Shown: one piece after another, positions 34,394 through 39,181 of the stretch | Position numbering within the stretch: the first letter of the stretch is position 1 | Layout of the letters: each line of letters starts with the position of its first letter | Origin: CAYWRO01 sp964460345 | Lineage (GTDB): Bacteria; Planctomycetota; Phycisphaerae; Phycisphaerales; UBA1924 | NCBI GenBank assembly: GCA_964460345.1 | Contig: CAYWRO010000033.1 | Location: 1-39,181, forward strand | Reading direction: 5' to 3' | Length of the DNA stretch: 39,181 nt | The notes under the pieces: generated by a model | Database searches by the model: none | Told to the model about the DNA's origin: nothing | What the model saw: only the letters and a program-made list of their open reading frames with translations | Made by a program: the position numbers and the translations under genes

Positions 34394-34702
34394 ATGGCGT
34401 GGCGCGACATTCCCAGCGAGGAGAGCACCCGCGCCGAGCAGCGGAGACTCAAGCGAGTCGCCGATGACGAAGCATGGCGGCGGGACGATGCGATCGGGAA
34501 CTACATGATGTCTCTGGTCGTGACCGCCTCATTGATCGGCTTGGGAACCCAACTGGACGGATTGGTCCCCGTATTGATAATGTCGGTGCCTGTCTCGTTC
34601 GTCACGTATATCGCCGTATCCTCGTTGATTCACGAGCGGGTTCGTGGCGATCACGCGCGGCGCAAGTACATCAACGACGATTCATCCGAAGAGGTCGACT
34701 AG
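34394..34702 (+). CDS. Small two-helix membrane protein
   Basis: A 102-aa protein with a very charged N-terminus (RDIPSEESTRAEQRRLKRVADDEAWRRDDAIG), two hydrophobic segments (MMSLVVTASLIGLGTQLDGL and VPVLIMSVPVSFVTYIAVSSLI) and a charged C-terminus. No family is recognised. Both ends are probably cytoplasmic. It follows the 33519 gene on the same strand after 155 bp and has its own candidate promoter, so it may be independent. Its lower GC suggests that it belongs to the same acquired block. Confidence 0.65.
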   Translation: MAWRDIPSEESTRAEQRRLKRVADDEAWRRDDAIGNYMMSLVVTASLIGLGTQLDGLVPVLIMSVPVSFVTYIAVSSLIHERVRGDHARRKYINDDSSEEVD

Positions 34703-34730
34703 CGGGCCGAGTATGTCACCGCGGGGTCGG

Positions 34731-34869
34731 CGGGGTGGCACGAACGGCCGCCGCTCTGAAATCGTCGCCGAACCATGCCCGCGCGGAGTACCGCGTGGGC
34801 ATGCCACCCGTCGCAGCAGTGGATAGGTAGGCAGGGGCGCACCATCAGAGACGCGACCGTCAGGGAGCG
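34731..34869. repeat. CATGCCC-arm hairpin repeat and GACCGTCAGGGAGCG element
   Basis: An 80-bp unit (34731-34810) ends in the hairpin CATGCCC-gCGCGG-agta-CCGCGt-GGGCATG (34774-34803). It matches 36923-37005 closely, including the flanking ACGAACGGCCGCCGCT, and is inverted in part at 35521-35550. The GACCGTCAGGGAGCG element follows at 34855-34869. Confidence 0.88.
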
Positions 34870-34903
34870 TTGGACGGGGACGGCGCCCATCACCGGATGA
34901 CGC

Positions 34904-34952
34904 CACTGTCCACTATCAACTGTCAACTATCAACTGTCAACCGTCAACTGCT
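34904..34952. repeat. Heptanucleotide array (AACTGTC)7 spanning the stop of zinc-ribbon copy 3
   Basis: Seven 7-bp units: CACTGTC, CACTATC, AACTGTC, AACTATC, AACTGTC, AACCGTC, AACTGCT. The TGA of the minus-strand gene (34946-34944) is inside the array. On that strand the unit reads GACAGTT/GATAGTT and gives TGA at each junction. Confidence 0.93.
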
Positions 34953-35393
34953 CTCAAGCCGCCACGCCGCGCCGCACTCGGGGCAGATGGTGCACCCGTC
35001 GGGTTCGGCCGGAATCCGCCCCATCTCGTATCCGCAGTTCGCGCACAGCCGGCAGCGACGGATGAGCGGCAGGAGGCGGCGACTGTGGTAGCGCTTCTCC
35101 ACGCGATCGAGAACGGCGATCCCCGTCCCGAGACTTAACACGGCGGGGATGGTTGTGACCGCGATTGTGCTGATCAGTTGATTCAGTTCCAGCACTTCTT
35201 CGACGAGCAGTGCGACCACCACGACCCAGAAGACTCCACCGACGGCAACGAGACTGAAGAAGATCGCCGCCTGAGCGAACCAGAAGCCGACCTCCTCAAG
35301 TCGGCTGACGCCAACCCGTCGCCAGTCCGGAACATCAGCCGGCCGCGGGTGCCGGCGGCCGCGATCGTCTCGACTCCCAGGCCGCGCCAGCAT
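34944..35393 (-). CDS. Membrane protein with C-terminal zinc ribbon, copy 3
   Basis: A 149-aa protein: N-terminal MLARPGSRDDRG (shared start motif with copies 1 and 2), helices VGFWFAQAAIFFSLVAVGGVFWVVVVALLVEEVL and LISTIAVTTIPAVLSLGTGIAVL, a basic stretch (RVEKRYHSRRLLPLIRRCR), then zinc ribbon CANCGYEM...CTICPECGAAWRLESS. It is more diverged than copies 1 and 2 are from each other. The last two residues and the stop codon come from the heptanucleotide array. The function is unknown. The ATG at 35393 is supported by the conserved N-terminal motif. Confidence 0.75.
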   Translation of the reverse strand: MLARPGSRDDRGRRHPRPADVPDWRRVGVSRLEEVGFWFAQAAIFFSLVAVGGVFWVVVVALLVEEVLELNQLISTIAVTTIPAVLSLGTGIAVLDRVEKRYHSRRLLPLIRRCRLCANCGYEMGRIPAEPDGCTICPECGAAWRLESS

Positions 35394-35439
35394 CGTCGAT
35401 GGTATGACCGCCGCCGTCTTCCGCTCCCTGGCGGTCGCG

Positions 35440-35550
35440 GCTCCACTCCTGGGCTAAGGCAGCGCCGCACCGTCGGTGCTGAGAAACGTTGCGAGACGGG
35501 TGGCACGGTGGCACGGGTGGCATGCCCACGCGGTACTCCGCGCGGGCATG
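35440..35550. repeat. Inverted partial copies of two repeat families
   Basis: 35440-35482 is a degenerate reverse copy of the CACCAACGGTG composite repeat. 35521-35550 is CATGCCC-aCGCGG-tact-CCGCGc-GGGCATG, the reverse of the hairpin at 34774. No gene is seen in 35394-35892; the remainder (35551-35760) shows nothing I can identify. Confidence 0.75.
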
Positions 35551-35761
35551 ATCAAGGCTCAATCGCGAATCCCGCGGACGCTGCACCAGGACGCCAGCGC
35601 GCGAAGCATTGAACTGCCGCATCGGCATCGACGTCGTTCGGAAGCGCAAAGGAGCGGCACGTCAGTGGCACGGTGAGGGATTCGTGCCACGCTCCCGGCT
35701 TCTGTCAATGTTCAAGGCTTCAGAAGAGCGATTCAGCGCCTTCGAGGGCCTCCGGCGCACG

Positions 35762-35847
35762 CACCAACGGTGCCCCTCAGCCCAAGCCCGGGGCAACGCC
35801 CCGGGTCAAAAGCCGCCCGCGCCCGCAAAGCCCTGAAGGGGCGCCTC
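35762..35847. repeat. Composite three-hairpin repeat
   Basis: CACCAACGGTG, GGGGC-aac-GCCCC and GCCCTgaAGGGGC in order, almost the same as 33205-33286. It ends 45 bp before the ATG of the next gene and is open in that gene's frame, which extends the frame artificially. Confidence 0.85.
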
Positions 35848-35892
35848 ATCGCCCGCCGTCGAACAGAATCCGGCTATCATCCGACGACTAAG

Positions 35893-36900
35893 ATGAAGCA
35901 CCCGATTCCGACCTACGGGCAACTGTTTGACAGCCTGGCGCATTCACCCACTGAGTTCTTCCAGAGGTATGCCCAGAGCTTCGACGCCATTCGTGGGGAA
36001 GTCCGCGGATTCACCGGGCTCCACCACGGCCTGGTGTCCGTCGGACACGTTTCCCCGAGCACGGTTAGAGCCGGAATGGTGTTGTCAGACCTTTTTTCGC
36101 TGGCGCTCACGAAGCGCGGAGAGGTCGGCATTTATCGCCGCGAAGGTTTCCGGCCGCTGGCCAAGGCGGAGGTCAGGGATGCAGGCCGGGCACTTGTGCA
36201 GTATCACAGGATACACGACGGCTTTGTAACGGGAGCCGCTTTCGTCGTTAGGCTAGATGACCGCATGCGGTGGATCATGCGGTACCTGGCACCAGCCGTC
36301 CAAGCGGGCCGTCTGATGGTGGTTCCGCACTGCTGTTTGACGTTGCAATCAGGCGAGAACATGAATGCTGGCAGTGAACGCTTCAACTTTGCTGGCGTTG
36401 AAGAGTTCTCCACAGATGACGACTGGATCTCCCAGGCAAAACAGACGCGGCGCCCGAGCATCAGCGCGACTTCGCGAAGGCTCGTTCTACCCTTCGTCAC
36501 TGAAATTCCTTTGCGGCGGTTCTTGCGAATCATGGACGAGGAGCATGATTGCATTGCCAATCTGCGTGTAGCGATCAAGACGGTATCGTCGGGGATTAAT
36601 CCAGCGGTAGATATCAACGAGATGGTGGCCGATCTCGTTCAGCCTCGGCTAGACGATATCAGCCGTCGGCTCCGCGCCCACGTTCGGACCCGTCGCCCCG
36701 GCGTTGCGGGGGGAGTGATCGCAGTCGCGGGCCTCACAGCCATGGCCTTCACGCACGAACCGTCTGTGCCGTTGGCCGTAGCCATCGGGAGCGCGGGCAT
36801 CGGAGCCTTGCAAATGATCGGAACCCTGCGGGAAGGGACGGAGCAATTCCGGGAGGATCCGTGGTTTCTACTCTGGAAACTGGACCGTGCGAGGCCGTAA
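35893..36900 (+). CDS. Hypothetical protein with C-terminal membrane hairpin
   Basis: A 335-aa protein that I cannot assign. The N-terminal and central part is soluble (YGQLFDSLAHSPTEFFQRYAQSF, DLFSLALTKRGEVGIYRREGFRPLAKAEVRDAG, PFVTEIPLRRFLRIMDEEHDCI). Near the C-terminus two hydrophobic stretches (VAGGVIAVAGLTAMAF and SVPLAVAIGSAGIGALQMIGTL) suggest a membrane hairpin, followed by REDPWFLLWKL. ATG 35893 was chosen because everything upstream in the frame is repeat DNA. Lower GC than neighbouring housekeeping genes suggests recent acquisition. It is isolated between repeat blocks, with no partner gene visible. Confidence 0.7.
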   Translation: MKHPIPTYGQLFDSLAHSPTEFFQRYAQSFDAIRGEVRGFTGLHHGLVSVGHVSPSTVRAGMVLSDLFSLALTKRGEVGIYRREGFRPLAKAEVRDAGRALVQYHRIHDGFVTGAAFVVRLDDRMRWIMRYLAPAVQAGRLMVVPHCCLTLQSGENMNAGSERFNFAGVEEFSTDDDWISQAKQTRRPSISATSRRLVLPFVTEIPLRRFLRIMDEEHDCIANLRVAIKTVSSGINPAVDINEMVADLVQPRLDDISRRLRAHVRTRRPGVAGGVIAVAGLTAMAFTHEPSVPLAVAIGSAGIGALQMIGTLREGTEQFREDPWFLLWKLDRARP

Positions 36901-36922
36901 ACGTCCTTCCCTCAATCGAAGT

Positions 36923-37005
36923 GGGCGGGGTGGTACGAACGGCCGCCGCTTCTGAAATCGTCACCCAACCATGCCCGCGCGGAGTACCGCGTGGGCATGC
37001 CACCC
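36923..37005. repeat. CATGCCC-arm hairpin repeat, second copy
   Basis: Matches 34731-34810 over about 80 bp with few differences; the hairpin is 36970-36999. It lies just past the stop of the preceding gene. Confidence 0.88.
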
Positions 37006-37045
37006 GGCGGATACCGTTGCGGATGCTGCGTGATGTAATCGTGCC

Positions 37046-37441
37046 GTGGCGGCCGGGGCGATCCTTGCCGTGCTCGGGTTGGCGTGGAAGGCGTGGGCCG
37101 GACGGTCGAGCCGGCGTCTGTCCGAGGGAGAGATCGAGTTGCTGGACGCGCTACGGGACCCGGCGGCGCAGCGACGGCTCTTCTTGACCACGGCCTTTCC
37201 GCGCGAGCACGACGGGCCGCCGGACCAGACGATCCTCGCTGGGCAGATGACATGCAATGTCTATGACGACGGCCCGCGCTTCCACCGGCTGTACCGGGTG
37301 ATCCATCAGCTTGAGGAACGCATGATGCTCCGCAAGCGGCCGGATCAGCGTTCGAGCGAACAGTCATGGGAACTCACACCGGCGGGCTTTGCAGCGAGCG
37401 AAGAGGCACGCTCCGCGCAACGGCGGCTCCGTGCACCATGA
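37046..37441 (+). CDS. Hypothetical small protein with possible winged-helix domain
   Basis: A 131-aa protein from GTG 37046 with a hydrophobic N-terminal stretch (AAGAILAVLGLAWKAW), then a soluble part: LSEGEIELLDALRDPAAQRRLFL near the start and RLYRVIHQLEERMMLRKRPDQRSSEQSWELTPAGFAASEEAR at the end. The latter looks like the recognition helix and wing of a winged-helix protein (LEERMMLRK...WELTPAGFA). It may be a membrane-tethered regulator, but the frame is short, the start is not supported by a ribosome binding site, and no close family is known to me. GC content is high, unlike the two preceding orphan genes. Confidence 0.5.
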   Translation: MAAGAILAVLGLAWKAWAGRSSRRLSEGEIELLDALRDPAAQRRLFLTTAFPREHDGPPDQTILAGQMTCNVYDDGPRFHRLYRVIHQLEERMMLRKRPDQRSSEQSWELTPAGFAASEEARSAQRRLRAP

Positions 37442-37519
37442 TCTAACGCCGTCGCCACCGCTCCCTGACGGTCGCGTCTCTGTTGACGGTCGCGTCTCTG
37501 TTCGCGGCCGCCGCTCCGC

Positions 37520-37554
37520 CACTGTCCACTCTCAACTGTCAACTATCAACTACT
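37520..37554. repeat. Heptanucleotide array (AACTGTC)5 spanning the methyltransferase stop
   Basis: Five 7-bp units: CACTGTC, CACTCTC, AACTGTC, AACTATC, AACTACT. The TAG of the minus-strand gene (37552-37550) is within the last unit. The order of unit variants resembles that of the 34904 array. Confidence 0.93.
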
Positions 37555-38569
37555 TCTCCGCCGTGATATAGCAGATAAACGAATCATCCGCCTCCCCCGC
37601 ATCGGACGCCTTGAACTTCCCGTCGCCGCCGCCCTTGCCGTCGTCCCCTTCCAGGTATGTCGTCACCTTGGAGAAGCCGGCGTCGGCGAGGATGTCCTTG
37701 ATCTCGGGGAGCGTGTACAGCCGCCACTGGTAGCTGAACGCCTTCTCCATCCGCGTGCTGTCCTTGAAGCCGAAGTGGATGTAGCACTGCACGAACCCGG
37801 TGACCGGGTTGAAGTGGGCCTGGTCCCAGATGTAGTCGAAGCCTTCCAGCCCGAGCTTGCGGTCGCCGGGGATCGCGCGCGTCTCCTCCATCTCGCGGTG
37901 GGCGTCGGCGCCGCCGTAGAAGTCGAGGAAAAAGACACCATCCTTCTTGAGTGAGCGCTTGACGTTCTTGAAGTAACGCAGCATGTCCGCGCGCGTCATC
38001 AGGCACCAGTAGGAGAAGTTCATCGCCAAAACGATGTCGAAGTTGCCCCCGGCATTCTCCAGCACGTTCGCCCGCTTGAGCGTGATTCGCTTCTGCTGCT
38101 CGGCCGAGAGCTTCGCGATGTGGTTGGCCTTCCCCCAGTTCATCGGGTTCGGGTCGATGTCCACGCCGACGGCCTTGTTGGTGTCGCGGCGGCGGACCCA
38201 CTCGCAGCTCGTGTTGGCGGTCCCGCAGAAGTCCTCGCGCAGCAGCGACGCCCGCCGGCCGCGGAGCTTCTTGTACATGGCGTCGACGAAGTCGATCTCG
38301 CTCTCGACGCACTGCACCGCGCGCTCGTAAAGCTCATGCCGGTCCGCCGTCGCGGCGGTGAGCCTCGGGCGGGCGGGGGCCTTGCGCGTCGGAGTGCTTG
38401 AATAGGTCGCGGTGGTGTTGGGTGGGGTGGTGGTGGGGGGCTTGTTCGCGCTGCGTGTGTTCTTCTTCGCGCTGCGCGTCCCGCCCCGCGTGTTGAGGCG
38501 CTTGCGCGCCGAGGTTGACGATGTGGAACCGGCGCGCGCGCCAGTCTTCTTCGATGATGGTTTGCTCAT
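37550..38569 (-). CDS. SAM-dependent methyltransferase with a basic low-complexity N-terminal tail
   Basis: A 339-aa protein. Residues 1-70 are almost entirely Lys/Arg/Ser/Thr/Pro/Ala (KKTGARAGSTSSTSARKRLN, RSAKKNTRSANKPPTTTPPN) and resemble histone-H1-like tails. The rest is a class I methyltransferase: LLREDFCGTANTSCEW (motif I region), AVGVDIDPNPMNWGKAN, FDIVLAMNFSYWCLMTRADMLRYFKNVKRSLKKDGVFFLDFYGG, then a beta-rich end. Substrate unknown. The tail may bind nucleic acid or an acidic partner; that is inference. ATG 38569 is used; the frame could start at 38602. The stop lies in a heptanucleotide array. It is upstream of no other gene on its strand in this window, and the rhodanese gene precedes it. 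Confidence 0.88.
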   Translation of the reverse strand: MSKPSSKKTGARAGSTSSTSARKRLNTRGGTRSAKKNTRSANKPPTTTPPNTTATYSSTPTRKAPARPRLTAATADRHELYERAVQCVESEIDFVDAMYKKLRGRRASLLREDFCGTANTSCEWVRRRDTNKAVGVDIDPNPMNWGKANHIAKLSAEQQKRITLKRANVLENAGGNFDIVLAMNFSYWCLMTRADMLRYFKNVKRSLKKDGVFFLDFYGGADAHREMEETRAIPGDRKLGLEGFDYIWDQAHFNPVTGFVQCYIHFGFKDSTRMEKAFSYQWRLYTLPEIKDILADAGFSKVTTYLEGDDGKGGGDGKFKASDAGEADDSFICYITAEK

Positions 38570-38615
38570 TGGAACCGAGTGTAGGCCAAGCGCCATCCCC
38601 ACGCAGCGCCCATTA

Positions 38616-38646
38616 TTCTCTCTTCTCTATTCTCTATTCTCTATTC
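38616..38646. repeat. Heptanucleotide array (TTCTCTA)4 at the rhodanese stop
   Basis: Units TTCTCTC, TTCTCTA, TTCTCTA, TTCTCTA followed by TTC. The TGA of the minus-strand gene (38647-38645) overlaps the last bases. On that strand the unit reads TAGAGAA and contains TAG. Confidence 0.93.
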
Positions 38647-38980
38647 ACCCTCCCGACTCAACCGGGAACCCGTGCTGGGCCCACTCTTCCATGCCGCCGG
38701 CAAAGTCCAGCACGCGCGTGTACCCCGCCTGCTCCAGGCGCTCGGCCGCGCGCTCCGAAGCCGGGCAGTCCTGGCTCGCGCAGTACACGATCACCGGCTC
38801 ATCCTTCGCGCTCGCCAGCGCATCGGCGCGCTGCTCGAAGTCCGGCGCATCCACCGGCACGTTCTTCGAACCCGGAATGTGCTGGCGCTGAAACGTCTCC
38901 TCATCCAGCACGTTGATGATCACGGCGTCCGGCTCATCCTCCAGCACGCGCCGGACATCCGGTGCGGTCATCGTCTGCAT
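38645..38980 (-). CDS. Single-domain rhodanese (sulfurtransferase-like)
   Basis: A 111-aa rhodanese domain, which carries sulfur as a persulfide on a Cys. Visible features are INVLDEETFQRQHIPGSKNVP (substrate-side CH2A-like motif), the active-site loop VYCASQDCPASERAAERL (catalytic Cys in VYC, six-residue loop), and GYTRVLDFAGGMEEWAQHGFPV at the end. No signal peptide, so cytoplasmic. ATG 38980 has GGAGGGCGGAGTT directly upstream, a good ribosome binding site; Met4 is an alternative. Upstream DNA (38981-39181) has only the hairpin at 39025. Confidence 0.93.
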   Translation of the reverse strand: MQTMTAPDVRRVLEDEPDAVIINVLDEETFQRQHIPGSKNVPVDAPDFEQRADALASAKDEPVIVYCASQDCPASERAAERLEQAGYTRVLDFAGGMEEWAQHGFPVESGG

Positions 38981-39024
38981 AACTCCGCCCTCCCAGTCGA
39001 GTATCCGACGTGTCCGTTGCGTGG

Positions 39025-39043
39025 CACAGGCGTCCCGCCTGTG
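39025..39043. repeat. CACAGGC hairpin repeat
   Basis: CACAGGCG-tc-CCGCCTGTG, preceded by GTGG. It is the same element as the two translated copies at 18403-18457. The rest of 38981-39181 shows nothing else that I can support. Confidence 0.75.
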
Positions 39044-39181
39044 ACGTCTCCATTCCCGGCATTATCCTCCCCCCACCACCCCCAACAGGGTCGAACCCAC
39101 ACCCGATCCGTCAAAAACGCCGATCCACCACAATCCCCCCTCCCCGCCCCCGCCCCCACTGAGGGCCATAAAATCCCGACC

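Overview
The window is a GC-rich, gene-dense stretch of a bacterial chromosome, most likely from a Planctomycetota lineage of the class Phycisphaerae. The main reason is three secreted proteins that end in paired DVFDLLAYLDLWFAG-type (dockerin-like) tails. Supporting signs are a planctomycete-type coiled-coil family next to an AP2/HNH gene, a plant/chlamydia-like AroDE fusion, and many hairpin and heptanucleotide repeats. No tRNA, rRNA, CRISPR array or insertion sequence is visible.

Layout. 1-1.2 kb: the start of a suf operon on the minus strand (Rrf2 regulator overlapping sufB, which is cut by the window edge). 1.3-5.3 kb: trehalose synthesis, otsA overlapping an otsB-GH15 fusion. 5.4-6.0 kb: hairpin repeats. 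6.1-13.2 kb: two secreted propeller proteins on the minus strand alternating with two plus-strand paralogues of unknown function that share the same apparently leaderless promoter. 13.2-20.1 kb, minus strand: a DUF3299-like anchored protein, RecQ, a MOSC protein, an unknown conserved protein and a lipoprotein. 20.2-23.8 kb: a lone CBM48 protein, a small membrane protein, AroDE, and a membrane coiled-coil protein. 23.9-26.6 kb, minus strand: AP2/HNH protein, its coupled partner, a 21-bp tandem array, and DUF4190 and GYF_2 proteins. 26.7-28.9 kb: a strong promoter with a Fur-like palindrome ahead of a secreted protein, a small membrane protein and a heme oxygenase, probably an iron/heme operon. 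29.0-31.5 kb, minus strand: polyprenyl synthase then asd, both carrying in-frame repeat insertions. 31.5-39.2 kb: a repeat-dense accessory region with three membrane/zinc-ribbon paralogues, several orphan genes of lower GC, a methyltransferase and a rhodanese.

The most unusual feature is the repeat ecology. Four heptanucleotide arrays of three different sequences each sit exactly on, or within two bases of, the stop codon of a minus-strand gene. Each is oriented so that the coding strand of the array carries stop codons. A fifth array, inside the polyprenyl synthase gene, lies in the opposite, stop-free orientation and is translated. Palindromic repeats are likewise translated inside asd and the lipoprotein. 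Hairpin repeats appear to be modular: the same outer stem occurs with different tips, and the same tip occurs with different, still complementary, stems.

All functional calls come from reading motifs by eye; no database search was run.
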